A stretch of DNA of 64,000 bases, from assembly GCF_947090785.1 (NCBI RefSeq), contig NZ_OX352320.1, positions 1,240,001 to 1,304,000 of the forward strand. The letters run 5' to 3'. Shown piece after piece: positions 16,721 to 26,403 of this stretch (positions within the stretch are counted from its first letter, which is position 1; each line of letters starts with the position of its first letter). Position numbers and translations under genes: made by a program. The notes under the pieces are model-generated. The model was not told where the DNA came from. It ran no database searches and worked only from the letters and a program-made list of their open reading frames with translations. Source of the stretch: Rheinheimera sp. MM224 (GTDB lineage: Bacteria > Pseudomonadota > Gammaproteobacteria > Enterobacterales > Alteromonadaceae).

Positions 16721-17062
16721 ATGTACTTACAGGTCACAGATTTATTAAATCAGATTGAAAGCGAATTAAAAGCTGCAGAGCTTTGGGCTTTTGTTGCCCC
16801 TGATGCACAAGCGATGCAAAGTACTGCGCCATTTTTTTGCGACACTATGCCACTGGAAAACTGGCTACAATTTGTATTTTTACCTCGTATGCGTGCATTA
16901 GTGGAAGGGCGTTTGCCCTTACCGCAACAAATTGCGGTCTGCCCTATGGCCGAAGAGGCGTTTAAACACTTAGATAATCGCACTTTGCTGCTGATTAATC
17001 GTATTGCGGATTTGGATGAATTATTAAGTGGTAAACGTGAGCAAAGTAGTGCCAGAGCCTGA
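16721..17062 (+). CDS. yqcC: YqcC family protein
   Basis: A 113-residue protein matching YqcC (DUF446). Family features are the LENWLQFVFLPRMRALVE block and the LPLPQQIAVCPMAEEAFKHL block. It is a small helical cytosolic protein without known function. In E. coli yqcC is immediately upstream of truC and yqcA, and the same order is kept here. Its 3' end overlaps the predicted truC start by about 35 bases. The start codon is directly downstream of a 17-bp tandem array. Confidence 0.9.
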   Translation: MYLQVTDLLNQIESELKAAELWAFVAPDAQAMQSTAPFFCDTMPLENWLQFVFLPRMRALVEGRLPLPQQIAVCPMAEEAFKHLDNRTLLLINRIADLDELLSGKREQSSARA

Positions 17063-17852
17063 GTTAATAGCAGTTCCTGTACTGACGATTTTGTATCAGG
17101 ACGAGTTTCTGGTAGCGATAGATAAACCTGCAGGCATGCTGGTGCATCGCTCTTTTTTAGACAGACATGAAACTGTATTTGTGATGCAAACTTTGCGTAA
17201 TCAGCTAGGGCAGCATGTGTTTCCGGTGCACCGGCTCGACAGGCCCACCTCTGGTGTGTTGTTATTTGCGTTATCTGCCGATGTTGCCCGTTTGCTGACA
17301 GAACAGCTAACCGAACAGCATTGGCGCAAGTTTTATCTGGCGGTTTGCCGTGGTTTTGTCAAACAAGCTGGTCTTTTAGATTATCCGCTGAAAGAGCAAC
17401 TGGATAAAATTGCCGACAAACTAGCCAGTCAGGACAAAGACAAGCAGGAAGCGATAACGGCGTTATGGCCTTTGGCCCAGGTTGAATTACCTATAGCTAT
17501 AGGTAAATATCCGGTGGCACGTTACTCCCTGGTAGCTTTGCAACCTTTAACGGGTCGTAAGCATCAGTTGCGCCGGCATTTATCGCATTTACGCCATCCT
17601 ATAGTGGGTGATACGACGCATGGTGAAGGCAAACATAACCGCTTGTTTGCAGAGCATTTGAATAGCCACAGATTGTTATTAATTGCCAAAAGACTGGAAT
17701 TAAAACATCCGGTGAGCGGTGTCGATTTAGTGATCGAAGCACCACTTTGTGAAGTAGAAAAGTTATTTAAAGCATTCAGTTGGCCCATCGAAGATAGCTG
17801 GTACAGCAATTTTTTTGAGCGGGCAGAATTAACAGGCTTAACGCAGTTATAA
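17028..17852 (+). CDS. truC: tRNA pseudouridine(65) synthase TruC
   Basis: A protein of up to 274 residues in the RluA-type pseudouridine synthase family. The closest named relative is E. coli TruC, which modifies U65 of tRNA-Ile and tRNA-Asp. Diagnostic segments are LYQDEFLVAIDKPAGMLVH, the catalytic HRLDRPTSGVLLFA (Asp in RLD, about residue 75) and GRKHQLRRHLSHLRHPIVGD. The start is uncertain: GTG codons at 17028, 17037 and 17049 are all possible, and the conserved domain begins near residue 19. The gene overlaps yqcC and is followed by yqcA 12 bases later. Confidence 0.92.
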   Translation: MVNVSKVVPEPELIAVPVLTILYQDEFLVAIDKPAGMLVHRSFLDRHETVFVMQTLRNQLGQHVFPVHRLDRPTSGVLLFALSADVARLLTEQLTEQHWRKFYLAVCRGFVKQAGLLDYPLKEQLDKIADKLASQDKDKQEAITALWPLAQVELPIAIGKYPVARYSLVALQPLTGRKHQLRRHLSHLRHPIVGDTTHGEGKHNRLFAEHLNSHRLLLIAKRLELKHPVSGVDLVIEAPLCEVEKLFKAFSWPIEDSWYSNFFERAELTGLTQL

Positions 17853-17864
17853 AGCAGGGGATTT

Positions 17865-18305
17865 ATGAAAAAAGTAGCTATTGTGGTAGGCACAGTGTAC
17901 GGCGGCGCTCAGTTTGTTGCTGAAGAAGCAGATAAAATTTTGCAGGCCAAAGGGTACAGCACTCAGTTAAATCTGGAACCAAAACTGAACGACGTATTAG
18001 CTTTTGCACCTGATATTTGGCTGGTGATTACCTCTACTACAGGTCAGGGCGATATTCCGGATAACTTGTTGCCATTTTTTATTGATGTAAAAGACAGATT
18101 CCCGCTGTTAACAGGCAAACAGTACGCTGTGATTTGTTTGGGTGACAGTGGCTATGGCGATACCTTTTGTGGTGCTGGTAAACAGTTTTCCGAGTTACTG
18201 GCTGAATTACAGGGCACAGCTTTGGCTCCGGCCTTAGAGATTGATGCAGGTGAAACCTTGCAGGCTGAAGATCTGGCTTTACCCTGGATAGAACAGCAGT
18301 TTTAG
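17865..18305 (+). CDS. yqcA: Flavodoxin YqcA
   Basis: A 146-residue flavodoxin-like protein (E. coli YqcA 149). The FMN phosphate loop is seen as VGTVYGGAQFVAEE (about residues 8-20); the second loop STTGQGDIPDN and the isoalloxazine-side loop CLGDSGYGDTFCGAG follow in the usual order. It would carry electrons with bound FMN in the cytosol; its partner is unknown. It ends the yqcC-truC-yqcA operon and is convergent with the MocR-type regulator. Confidence 0.9.
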   Translation: MKKVAIVVGTVYGGAQFVAEEADKILQAKGYSTQLNLEPKLNDVLAFAPDIWLVITSTTGQGDIPDNLLPFFIDVKDRFPLLTGKQYAVICLGDSGYGDTFCGAGKQFSELLAELQGTALAPALEIDAGETLQAEDLALPWIEQQF

Positions 18306-18312
18306 TTTTACC

Positions 18313-19701
18313 CTAATTAAACAATGCCATAGTGTCTTTGTAAGCAAGGCTTAACGCCGCTATGGCTTCCTGTTCTGACTTGATATTGGTGTAGCCTATC
18401 ACCAGGCCATACCTCTTATTTTTTTGTGAATACCAGCCTGATAGCGGAAACACCTGCAGGTTGAAGGAGTTCCATAGTTCAGCGAGCTGCACATCCTGAA
18501 CCCCCTGTTTTAAAAACACCACTATATGCATGCCACCGTCGGTATGTTCATACGCAAACAAGCCCGGATAAACAGTTTCCAAAGCGCTGTACACCATCAT
18601 TCGCCGTTGCTGATACAAAGCGCGCATTTTTTTCAGATGCTTAAAAAAGTGGCCTTCGCTTAAAAACAAGGTGAGGATTTTCTGCGGCAACAAAGGCTGG
18701 CTGGTTTCGATAATTTCGCCGGTTTCTTTAAACTTTCCGATAAGCTCTGTTGGCATCACTATGTAGCTGACCCGCATCGACGGCATAATGGTTTTACTAA
18801 AAGTGCCAACATAAATCACTCTGTCGTCAGTGTCCTGACTTTTCAGGGCTGGTATCACTTTTTTGGTGTAGTGAAACTCGCCATCGTAGTCATCTTCAAT
18901 CACCCAGGCTTTGGTCTGCATAGCCCACTGCAGCAGTTGCTGGCGCCTCGGTAAAGATAAAGTGACCGCCAAAGGGCTGTGGTGAGCAGGGCTTGTGATC
19001 ACAAACTTAGCGTCATGATGATGCTGTAATAAATACTCGACATTTAAACCCTGAGCATCGACAGAAGCGTAATGCAGGTTGTGAACTATACGTTTCAGCA
19101 GCTTTTGGCCAAAAAAGTAGCCTGGGTCTTCGAATATACATTTGTCATTTTGCACACTCAGCGTCTGCAGAATTAACGCAATACTGCTTTTATAGCCGCT
19201 GGTGATAAAAATTTGCTCCGGCTTGCAATTTAAACCCCGTGAGATATTCAGATAATTAGCAATAGCCTGGCGCAAAGGCGGATAGCCCATAATAGGAAGG
19301 TTCAGCATTTCCTCTGGTCGCATAGCGCGAACGGCTTTACCGGATAACAACAGCCATTTTTTATAGGGAAATTCATCTAAAGACGGAATACCGAGACGGA
19401 AATAGCCTTTGTTATCCCGCAGGTCGATAATTTGTTTTAAGCTTTTGTCTTCTAGCACTAATTGCGACGTTTCAGCGGGCTGCTTTTTTATAAAAAGCTC
19501 CGGGTTGACTATAGTGCCACGTGCGCCACGACTGACCAGATAACCCTCACCAATTAAGATATCGTACGCCGCTTCGACTGTCTTTTTCGCAACGCCCAAA
19601 TCTTCTGCCAATACCCGGATTGAAGGGACTTTTTCGCCGGGTTTTAAAGTGCCTGCCAGAATGCTCTGAGTATAACGCTGATAAATTTCTTTATAGCCCA
19701 T
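18313..19701 (-). CDS. MocR/PdxR-type regulator (GntR-aminotransferase fusion)
   Basis: A 462-residue MocR-family regulator. Residues 1-75 are a GntR winged helix (GTLKPGEKVPSIRVLAEDLG, then KKTVEAAYDILIGEGYLVSRGARGT); residues 110-455 are a fold-type I aminotransferase domain that binds pyridoxal phosphate as an effector. The PLP lysine is in YVGTFSKTIMPSMRVSYIV (about residue 310), and IEDDYDGEFHY holds the cofactor aspartate. It is divergent from an azoreductase gene with a 102-base intergenic region and is likely to control that operon. Because the partner genes are redox enzymes rather than pdxST, it is not called PdxR here. Confidence 0.9.
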   Translation of the reverse strand: MGYKEIYQRYTQSILAGTLKPGEKVPSIRVLAEDLGVAKKTVEAAYDILIGEGYLVSRGARGTIVNPELFIKKQPAETSQLVLEDKSLKQIIDLRDNKGYFRLGIPSLDEFPYKKWLLLSGKAVRAMRPEEMLNLPIMGYPPLRQAIANYLNISRGLNCKPEQIFITSGYKSSIALILQTLSVQNDKCIFEDPGYFFGQKLLKRIVHNLHYASVDAQGLNVEYLLQHHHDAKFVITSPAHHSPLAVTLSLPRRQQLLQWAMQTKAWVIEDDYDGEFHYTKKVIPALKSQDTDDRVIYVGTFSKTIMPSMRVSYIVMPTELIGKFKETGEIIETSQPLLPQKILTLFLSEGHFFKHLKKMRALYQQRRMMVYSALETVYPGLFAYEHTDGGMHIVVFLKQGVQDVQLAELWNSFNLQVFPLSGWYSQKNKRYGLVIGYTNIKSEQEAIAALSLAYKDTMALFN

Positions 19702-19803
19702 TAAGTGTCCTACTTACTTTTTTGGTTCTTGTATCTTTTGAGTATGACATCCGGCGCTAAAATGAGCGACATCAACAGAACATTTAATGATGAGGAAGAG
19801 AGA

Positions 19804-20412
19804 ATGAAGCTGCTACACATCAAGGTCAGTCCAAATCTGCAAGGCTCGTCGTCACGCAAAGTATCGCAACATTTACTGGAGAAATTGCAAAGCAGTTATC
19901 CAAAGCTGACAGAGCAAGTGCTGGATTTGTCGGCTCAGCCTTTGCCTCATCTGGATGCGCTGACAACAGGTGCATTTCTGACGAAACCAGAAGACAGAAG
20001 TTTTGAGCAAAACCAGGCGATCCAACTGTCCGAGCAGTTGGTGGATATGTTGCTGGAAACCGACATTCTGCTGCTGTCATCCCCTATGTGGAATCTAGGT
20101 CTGCCGTCTGTATTAAAAGCCTGGTTTGATCACATCACCAGAGCTGGACGCACTTTCGCCTTTACCCAAGAAGGCACCAAAGTGGGGCTGGTCACCCATA
20201 AAAAAGTTTATGTAGTGGTATCCAGCGGTAGCTGTTTTAGCCAGGGGCCTTTTGTGAACGACGATCAATTTACGCCTTATATCAAGGTCGCTTTGGCTTA
20301 CATAGGCATAGAGGACGTGACTTTTATCAGAGTAGATGGAACTCATTTCCCCCTGACCAAAGACACAGCTTTACCCAAGGCGCTGAGCGCTGTTGATTTA
20401 TTAACTGTTTGA
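19804..20412 (+). CDS. FMN-dependent NADH-azoreductase AzoR-like
   Basis: A 202-residue flavodoxin-fold oxidoreductase of the AzoR family, which reduces quinones and azo compounds with NADH and FMN. The N-terminal KLLHIKVSPNLQGSSSRKVSQ holds the FMN phosphate site; SSPMWNLGLPSVLKAWFDHITRAG is the family P-x-W/Y-N-x-G-x-P-x-x-L-K signature; VVSSGSCFSQGPF follows. The start is set at the ATG before KLLHIK because GAGGAAGAGA lies just upstream, although an open frame extends 99 bases further. It is divergent from the MocR-type gene and followed by the AhpD-like gene. Confidence 0.88.
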   Translation: MKLLHIKVSPNLQGSSSRKVSQHLLEKLQSSYPKLTEQVLDLSAQPLPHLDALTTGAFLTKPEDRSFEQNQAIQLSEQLVDMLLETDILLLSSPMWNLGLPSVLKAWFDHITRAGRTFAFTQEGTKVGLVTHKKVYVVVSSGSCFSQGPFVNDDQFTPYIKVALAYIGIEDVTFIRVDGTHFPLTKDTALPKALSAVDLLTV

Positions 20413-20454
20413 TTATTTAACCTTTAATTACTTTTAACTTAAACCCGGAGAACT

Positions 20455-20937
20455 ATGATGAGCGACAGAGTCAATCACTTCCAAACTGTACCAAACCTGA
20501 CCAAAGCGTTAATAGACGCCAGCATGGCATCTTACAAAACATCTATTGATGGGCTTATCAAAAGTCTGATTGATATCAGAGCCTCTCAGTTAAACAACTG
20601 TGCTTTTTGTCTGGATATGCATATCAAGCAAGCCAAGATTAAAGGCGAAGGCGAACTGCGTTTACACCATGTAGCAATTTGGCGTGAATCACCATTGTTT
20701 AACGCTAAAGAAAAAGCAGCGCTGGCGTTAACTGAAGCTTTAACCCATATTCCTGCTATCGGCATCAGCGATGAGCTGTACCGTTCAACCAAAGAACATT
20801 TCTCTGATGTGGAAATTTCTGAATTGACCTACGCAATTGGCCTGATCAACTTCTGGAACCGTATGCAAATTCTGGCGCAGATGGAACCAGGTTCACAAGA
20901 CGCAGCTTTTGGTTTAACCAAGGCAGTGTTTAATTAG
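20455..20937 (+). CDS. AhpD-like carboxymuconolactone decarboxylase-family protein
   Basis: A 160-residue protein of the AhpD/carboxymuconolactone decarboxylase superfamily. The core motif is RASQLNNCAFCLDMHIKQAK (about residues 41-60), with the redox-active CxxC and downstream histidine of AhpD-type peroxidase partners. In the family this cysteine pair reduces peroxides or peroxiredoxins. A helical C-terminal part completes the domain. CGGAG lies upstream of two adjacent ATG codons, so the true start may be one codon later. It probably forms one transcript with the azoreductase, suggesting an electrophile or oxidant response under the divergent MocR-type regulator. Confidence 0.88.
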   Translation: MMSDRVNHFQTVPNLTKALIDASMASYKTSIDGLIKSLIDIRASQLNNCAFCLDMHIKQAKIKGEGELRLHHVAIWRESPLFNAKEKAALALTEALTHIPAIGISDELYRSTKEHFSDVEISELTYAIGLINFWNRMQILAQMEPGSQDAAFGLTKAVFN

Positions 20938-20940
20938 TAG

Positions 20941-20961
20941 GGGCGGGGCTGGTCCCCGCCC
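20941..20961. repeat. REP-like GC-rich hairpin after the AhpD-like gene
   Basis: GGGCGGGG and CCCCGCCC form a perfect 8-bp stem with a 5-base loop, four bases after the stop codon. It is the sister of the hairpin after the M61 gene at 9385. A second GC-rich stem-loop follows at 21002-21033. Confidence 0.55.
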
Positions 20962-21001
20962 GTCTTGAATTCCAAACAAATCTTTATTGGGTTTATCCGC
21001 G

Positions 21002-21033
21002 CCCGTCCCGACATCAAACCTATGTCGGGCGGG
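21002..21033. repeat. GC-rich stem-loop between AhpD-like gene and dapD
   Basis: CCCGTCCCGACAT pairs with ATGTCGGGCGGG with one mismatch or wobble around a 7-base loop. Together with the hairpin at 20941 it gives a paired palindromic cluster between two convergent genes, a typical REP/BIME-like arrangement. It may also stop transcription from dapD on the minus strand. Confidence 0.55.
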
Positions 21034-21073
21034 TCGCGTAGTCAACAAAGCTGCAGTTTCAAGTACGACGGCT

Positions 21074-21898
21074 TTAGTCTATGCTGCGCAGCAGGGCGTT
21101 TATACCCACTTTAGCACGGGTCTGTGCATCGACTTTTTTAACGATGATAGCGGCGTACAGGCTGTGTGTGCCATCTTTAGATGGAATGGAACCTGGTACT
21201 ACTACTGCACCTGCAGGCACACGACCATAAGTAATTTCGCCGGTTTCACGGTCGTAAATACGGGTCGACTGGCTGATATATACACCCATAGAAAGCACTG
21301 CGCCTTCTTCGATGATCACACCTTCCACTACTTCAGAGCGGGCACCAATAAAGCAGTTGTCTTCAATAATGGTTGGGTTGGCTTGCAGAGGCTCTAATAC
21401 GCCACCAATGCCTACGCCACCGGATAAGTGCACGTTTTTACCAATCTGAGCACATGAACCCACAGTAGCCCACGTATCCACCATAGTGCCTTCACCGACA
21501 TAAGCGCCGATATTGACGTATGAAGGCATCAGCACCACGTTTTTATCGATAAAACTGCCTTTACGCACTGCGGCAGGAGGTACAACACGTACACCTTCAG
21601 CTACAAAACGCTCGTGTGTGTAGTCGGCAAATTTCATCGGTACTTTATCGAAGAAACGGTTTTCAGCGCCGTCCATCACCTGATTGTCATTGATACGGAA
21701 AGACAATAACACAGCCTTTTTCAGCCATTGGTGAGTGACCCATTCGCCTGCTACTTTTTCGGCAACACGGGCTTTACCGCTGTCCAAGAGTTCAATGGCT
21801 GCAGTGACGGCAGCTTTGACTTCAGCAGTTACAGTGGCTGGAGTAATGGATGCACGTTGTTCAAACGCGGCTTCGATAATGGATTTTAAATCTGACAA
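21074..21898 (-). CDS. dapD: Tetrahydrodipicolinate N-succinyltransferase DapD
   Basis: A 274-residue protein, the same length as E. coli DapD. It transfers succinyl from succinyl-CoA to tetrahydrodipicolinate in lysine and diaminopimelate synthesis. The long left-handed beta-helix of hexapeptide repeats is visible ([20 protein letters not shown], then [21 protein letters not shown]). The start is a TTG: the residues it encodes ([20 protein letters not shown]) align with the E. coli N-terminus and no ATG is available. GAGGG, inside the end of glnD, is its ribosome binding site. It is the last gene of the map-glnD-dapD run. Confidence 0.95.
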   Translation of the reverse strand: MSDLKSIIEAAFEQRASITPATVTAEVKAAVTAAIELLDSGKARVAEKVAGEWVTHQWLKKAVLLSFRINDNQVMDGAENRFFDKVPMKFADYTHERFVAEGVRVVPPAAVRKGSFIDKNVVLMPSYVNIGAYVGEGTMVDTWATVGSCAQIGKNVHLSGGVGIGGVLEPLQANPTIIEDNCFIGARSEVVEGVIIEEGAVLSMGVYISQSTRIYDRETGEITYGRVPAGAVVVPGSIPSKDGTHSLYAAIIVKKVDAQTRAKVGINALLRSID

Positions 21899-21902
21899 AA
21901 CT

Positions 21903-24527
21903 TTATCCCTCTGTCACATGAGTTAATTGTTCGACAAGAACACGACGCAGCTGTGATTGTTGATCGGCATCCAGCGCCTGATCTTGTCTCGTAGAAATCA
22001 TAAAAAAGTCTTCGGCTTTTTCGCCTATGGTGGTGATTTTAGCGGCGTGAATACTGATCTCGCAGCGCTGGAATACTGAGCCTATATCAGCCAATAAACC
22101 CGGCATATCCAAAGCGGTAATTTCCACCATAGTGCGGTGTTTATTTGCACCCGGAATAAAGACCACTTTGGGCGCTATATTAAAGGGCCGCATCTGACGG
22201 GATAAACGGGGTTTACCGCGTGACAGGTCCGGTTTGCCGCTAATATAGGTTTCCAGCGCACGTTTGAGACTCTGTAAGCGGGATGGCGAAGTGACAGGCT
22301 CACCGTTTTGCTCAAGCACCACAAAGGTATCCATCGCATAACCATCTTTGTTAGTCATGATCTGGGCATCAAAAATATTGACCTTTTTGCTGTCGAGCGC
22401 AGCCACTAAATGGGCAAATAAGTTGTCCTGATCCGGCGTATACACGAAAACCTGAGTGCTGCCACGAAACGGCGTTTTATCTATCAGCACCAAAGGCTCG
22501 TTGGGATCTTTATGGCGCAAAATATGTTCACAGTGCCAGACAATTTGTTTGGGGTTGTAGCGGGCGAAATAATCCGCTTTGATCCGGCCCCATAACTGCA
22601 GCACCTCTTGTTCGGTAAAACCTTGTTTTTGCAGTAGCTTCATAGCTTCTGCCTGATTTTCGCGGATGAGATCGCGTAAATCCATTGGTTTTTCGAGTCC
22701 ACGACGGAAAGCTTTTTGCGTGCCTAAATAGAGTTCACGTAATAACGAGCCTTTCCAGTCATTCCATAAGTTGTCATTGGTGGCACGAATATCGGCCAGC
22801 GTCAGGCAATACAAATAGTTAAGACGGGTTTCGTCGCGCACTTTATCGGCAAATTCAGCGATGACAGCCGGGTCGTGAATATCACGGCGCTGTGCTGTGA
22901 CCGACATCAATAAGTGGCTTTCTACTAACCAGGCCAACAACTTGCTGTCAAAGTCGCTTAACTTATGCAGCTTGCCAAATTCACGTGCATCCAAAGAACC
23001 TAATTCGGAGTGATCGCCGCCTCTGCCTTTGGCAATGTCATGGAAAATACCGGCCAGATATAAAATCTCTGGTTTTTCCATACGTTTGACTATGTCAGTA
23101 CACAGTGGAAACTCGTTTTCAAAACCTGCTTGTGAGTAGCGGTATAAATTCTTCAGCACACGGTGAGTGTGTTCATCCACTGTGTAGGCATGGAATAAAT
23201 CGAATTGCATCTGGCCGACAATATTACGCCAGGCTGGCAGGTAAGAGGCCAGAATACCGTGGCGATGCATCAGCGTAATGGCTCTGTCCATACCACGAGG
23301 GTGGCGCATAATGGTCATAAAAAGCTGACGACAGGCTTCATAATCCTGCAAATCGCCCATCAGACGACGCCTGACTAAACGCAATAATCGAATGGTATCG
23401 GAGTGAATACCAGTGATATTGGAGTTGTTCGCTATATGCCAGAACATGCGCAGAATATTTTCGCGCCGTGCAAAGACTGCGTTATCGGTGGCGCGAATTA
23501 AATGGCCTGTCAGCTCAAAGAAGTCATCCAGCTTTTGCTGTTTCAGTTTGCTTTGGCTATTGAGAATACTGCCGTCAAAATGCTGCAGCAGCATATCGTT
23601 CAGCTCAGCGACACGTTGCACTGTCTGAAAAAATCGTTTCATCATACGTTCAACGGACGCTTTGCCATCATCACCAAAACCCAGGCGTTTGGCGACAGCA
23701 GGCTGATAGTCAAACAAAATACGGTTTTCGTTGCGGCCAGATTCAACATGAAGGGCAAAACGCATTTGCCATAAATAAGCTTCACACTCCATCAGCTCCT
23801 GGTATTCATCTTCAGTCAGGTACTGATAAGCCACCAGCTCACGCATGGTTCTGGTATTAAAGTGTTTTTTTGCCACCCAGCCTATGGTTTGGATATCACG
23901 TAAACCACCAGGGTTGGCTTTTAAATTGGGCTCTAAATTGTAGGCTGTGCCGTGGTACTGGGCATGACGCTGCTGTTGCTCGTCACGTTTGGCCTGGAAA
24001 AACGCCTGAGAGGTCCAGAAACTGTCTTTACAGACCTGCACCTGCAGCTCATCAAACAGCTCTTTGCTGCCAGTCAGCAGGCGCATTTCCATCAGGTTAG
24101 TGGCAATGGTGATGTCTTCTTTACCCAGCGTCACAGACTCTTTTACGCTACGCACACTGTGACCTACTTCTAAACGTAAGTCCCACAGCAGGGTAATAAA
24201 TTGGCTTATTTGTTCTTTTTGCTGAGCGTCGAGTTTGCTGTCGGTCAGTAACAATAAATCGATGTCAGAGCAGGGGTGCAGTTCACCCCGGCCATAACCA
24301 CCTACAGCGATCAGACTGATTTTTTTGTGTTTATGCAGATCAAAATGTTGCCATAAAGACACCAGCACCTCGTCGATAAAACGGGCGCGGGCTTTGACTA
24401 AACTGCCAACGGTTTGATGTTCGAAGGCATTTTTCAACCAGTCATTAAACTCAACAAAATGCTTTTTATAACTATCAAGAGTACATAAACCCGGTAAAGA
24501 CTTATTAAACGCCAGAGCCATGTTCAT
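21903..24527 (-). CDS. glnD: Bifunctional uridylyltransferase/uridylyl-removing enzyme GlnD
   Basis: An 874-residue nitrogen-status sensor that uridylylates and de-uridylylates PII proteins in response to glutamine. Domains in order: nucleotidyltransferase with [20 protein letters not shown] (GS/GG...DxD motif, about residues 75-94); a helical linker; the HD hydrolase domain ([19 protein letters not shown], about residues 495-513); and two C-terminal ACT domains (starting near [19 protein letters not shown] and [19 protein letters not shown]) that bind glutamine. GAGGTAAAGC precedes the ATG. It sits between map and dapD as in E. coli. Confidence 0.96.
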   Translation of the reverse strand: MNMALAFNKSLPGLCTLDSYKKHFVEFNDWLKNAFEHQTVGSLVKARARFIDEVLVSLWQHFDLHKHKKISLIAVGGYGRGELHPCSDIDLLLLTDSKLDAQQKEQISQFITLLWDLRLEVGHSVRSVKESVTLGKEDITIATNLMEMRLLTGSKELFDELQVQVCKDSFWTSQAFFQAKRDEQQQRHAQYHGTAYNLEPNLKANPGGLRDIQTIGWVAKKHFNTRTMRELVAYQYLTEDEYQELMECEAYLWQMRFALHVESGRNENRILFDYQPAVAKRLGFGDDGKASVERMMKRFFQTVQRVAELNDMLLQHFDGSILNSQSKLKQQKLDDFFELTGHLIRATDNAVFARRENILRMFWHIANNSNITGIHSDTIRLLRLVRRRLMGDLQDYEACRQLFMTIMRHPRGMDRAITLMHRHGILASYLPAWRNIVGQMQFDLFHAYTVDEHTHRVLKNLYRYSQAGFENEFPLCTDIVKRMEKPEILYLAGIFHDIAKGRGGDHSELGSLDAREFGKLHKLSDFDSKLLAWLVESHLLMSVTAQRRDIHDPAVIAEFADKVRDETRLNYLYCLTLADIRATNDNLWNDWKGSLLRELYLGTQKAFRRGLEKPMDLRDLIRENQAEAMKLLQKQGFTEQEVLQLWGRIKADYFARYNPKQIVWHCEHILRHKDPNEPLVLIDKTPFRGSTQVFVYTPDQDNLFAHLVAALDSKKVNIFDAQIMTNKDGYAMDTFVVLEQNGEPVTSPSRLQSLKRALETYISGKPDLSRGKPRLSRQMRPFNIAPKVVFIPGANKHRTMVEITALDMPGLLADIGSVFQRCEISIHAAKITTIGEKAEDFFMISTRQDQALDADQQSQLRRVLVEQLTHVTEG

Positions 24528-24574
24528 TTGCTTTACCTCAGGTCTTAAGCGGCCGTCGTCTGTCTGAACTGGAC

Positions 24575-25366
24575 TTATTCGGCCGTGACTATTCGTTCTA
24601 TGGTGTCGTCTGATCGCAGAGTTAAAATTTCGCAGCCAGTCTCTGTGACGACAATAGTGTGTTCAAACTGCGCTGATAAACTACGATCTTTAGTTACAAC
24701 CGTCCAGCCGTCTTTTAACAATTTACTATGACGCTCACCTGCGTTGATCATAGGCTCTATTGTCAAACACATACCGGTTTTTAAGGTATCACCTGTGCCT
24801 GGGCGACCATAATGCAGCACCTGCGGGTCTTCGTGGAATACCTGGCCTATGCCATGACCACAGTATTCGCGCACCACTGAGTAGCTGTGTTTTTCGGCAT
24901 GTTGCTGAATAACAAAACCAATATCACCTAAGCGGGCACCGTTTTTCACTTTGCGAATGCCCATGTACAGACATTCCTGAGTCACACGTATCAGACGGTC
25001 CGCCAGAATGCTCGGCTTACCAATCACAAACATTTTTGACGTATCGCCGTGATAACCGTCTTTAATCACAGTGATATCTATGTTGATGATGTCGCCTTCT
25101 TTGAGTTTTTTCTCAGCCGACGGAATACCATGGCAAATTACCTGATTGACCGAAGTGCAGATGGATTTTGGAAAGCCGTGGTAATTCAGCGGGGCAGGGA
25201 TAGCCTGCTGCACATCCACAATATAATTGTGGCAAATCGTATTCAGCTCTTCGGTGGTGACACCGGCTTTGACGTATGGCTCAATCATCTCTAATACTTC
25301 GGCAGCTAACTTACCTGCTACACGCATTTTTTCGATCTGATCTGCTGTCTTAATAATCGCGGCCAT
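24575..25366 (-). CDS. map: Methionine aminopeptidase, type I
   Basis: A 263-residue type I methionine aminopeptidase that removes N-terminal methionine from nascent proteins. The five metal ligands are in context: NIDITVIKDGYHGDTSKMF (two Asp), REYCGHGIGQVFHEDPQVLHYG (His), TIEPMINAG (Glu) and SAQFEHTIVVTETG (Glu). The ATG preceding AAIIKTADQIEKMR matches the family start and has an AGAGAGAG upstream; a longer open frame is ignored. It is divergent from rpsB, as in many gammaproteobacteria. Confidence 0.95.
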   Translation of the reverse strand: MAAIIKTADQIEKMRVAGKLAAEVLEMIEPYVKAGVTTEELNTICHNYIVDVQQAIPAPLNYHGFPKSICTSVNQVICHGIPSAEKKLKEGDIINIDITVIKDGYHGDTSKMFVIGKPSILADRLIRVTQECLYMGIRKVKNGARLGDIGFVIQQHAEKHSYSVVREYCGHGIGQVFHEDPQVLHYGRPGTGDTLKTGMCLTIEPMINAGERHSKLLKDGWTVVTKDRSLSAQFEHTIVVTETGCEILTLRSDDTIERIVTAE

Positions 25367-25527
25367 GCCATCTCTCTCTGCTGTAAAAATACACATTTCA
25401 TTGTGTTTCAAGGGTGTCTATGGTATAAAGCGCGCCGCGATTTGGCAAATCAGATTCTGCTAAAAACGCAAAACGCAGATTAAAACTGCAATTAACTAAA
25501 CAACACACATACATCGACACATAATCC

Positions 25528-25587
25528 GGGGTGCTGCAACTCATTGAGTTACGGTCGGTTTTATGGGATGTATGGAGGCCCAACCCC
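25528..25587 (+). ncRNA. Candidate structured rpsB leader (t44-like)
   Basis: The 240-base map-rpsB gap contains a likely structured 5' leader. GGGGT (25528-25532) can pair with ACCCC (25583-25587), enclosing a perfect hairpin AACTCA-T-TGAGTT (25538-25550). In E. coli the same position holds the t44 RNA/rpsB leader, through which ribosomal protein S2 represses its own operon. A match to that family is inferred from position and structure only. Confidence 0.5.
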
Positions 25588-25607
25588 ATTACTAAGGAAT
25601 ATTTATA

Positions 25608-26336
25608 ATGGCAAAAGTTTCTATGCGCGATATGCTCCAGGCGGGCGTACATTTCGGTCACCAAACACGTTACTGGAACCCAAAAATGAAGCCATTCATT
25701 TTCGGCGCTCGTAACCGTGTTCATATCATCAACCTGGAACAAACTGTTCCTATGATGAACGATGCTTTAGCTTTCATTCAGTCTGTTGCTGCTAAAAAAG
25801 GCAAAATCCTGTTTGTTGGTACTAAGCGCGCTGCCTCTGAAGCAATCAAAGAAGCTGCTTCTCAAGTTGACCAGTACTATGTAAACCACCGTTGGTTAGG
25901 TGGCATGCTGACTAACTGGAAAACTGTTCGCCAGTCTATCAAGCGTTTAAAAGACCTGGAATCTCAAAGCCAGGACGGTACTTTCGACAAGCTGACTAAA
26001 AAAGAAGCTTTAGACCGTACCCGTGAAATGGACAAGCTGGAAAAAAGCTTAGGCGGTATCAAAGACATGGGCGGCTTGCCTGATGTTCTGTTTGTGATCG
26101 ATGCCGACCACGAACACATTGCAATTAAAGAAGCCAACAACCTGGGTATTCCAGTGGTATCTATCGTTGATACTAACTCTGATCCTAAAGGTGTTGACTA
26201 TGTGATCCCTGGTAACGATGACGCTATCCGCGCTATCCAGTTATACCTGGGCGCAGTAAATCAGGCCATCACTGAAGGCCGCAGCAAAAACATCGAAGTT
26301 CAGGCTGAAGCCGGTAACTTTGTAGCTGCTGAATAA
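25608..26336 (+). CDS. rpsB: 30S ribosomal protein S2
   Basis: A 242-residue S2 protein of the 30S subunit. The start [27 protein letters not shown] (shown here only in part by its first elements [18 protein letters not shown]), the IINLEQT segment, the [12 protein letters not shown] motif and the [14 protein letters not shown] block are all universal in S2. AAGGAATATTT precedes the ATG. It heads the rpsB-tsf operon, and in relatives is autoregulated through its leader. Confidence 0.98.
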   Translation: MAKVSMRDMLQAGVHFGHQTRYWNPKMKPFIFGARNRVHIINLEQTVPMMNDALAFIQSVAAKKGKILFVGTKRAASEAIKEAASQVDQYYVNHRWLGGMLTNWKTVRQSIKRLKDLESQSQDGTFDKLTKKEALDRTREMDKLEKSLGGIKDMGGLPDVLFVIDADHEHIAIKEANNLGIPVVSIVDTNSDPKGVDYVIPGNDDAIRAIQLYLGAVNQAITEGRSKNIEVQAEAGNFVAAE

Positions 26337-26348
26337 TTGCATTGTCTC

Positions 26349-26372
26349 TGTAGCCTTGTAATCAAGGCTACA
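26349..26372 (+). terminator. rpsB-tsf intergenic hairpin 1
   Basis: TGTAGCCTTG and CAAGGCTACA form a perfect 10-bp stem with a TAAT loop, 13 bases after the rpsB stop. No T tract follows. It is likely a partial attenuator or an RNA processing/stability structure that sets the S2 to EF-Ts ratio. Confidence 0.6.
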
Positions 26373-26403
26373 TATACGACAGGTATAAAGCAGGTTTAAA
26401 CAT

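Noticed and set aside
18313..19701. Calling the MocR-type gene pdxR
   Set aside because: No pdxS or pdxT gene is adjacent and the divergent genes are oxidoreductases.
20987..21397. 136-codon open frame on the plus strand
   Set aside because: It is antisense to the well-supported dapD gene and its product shows no family features.
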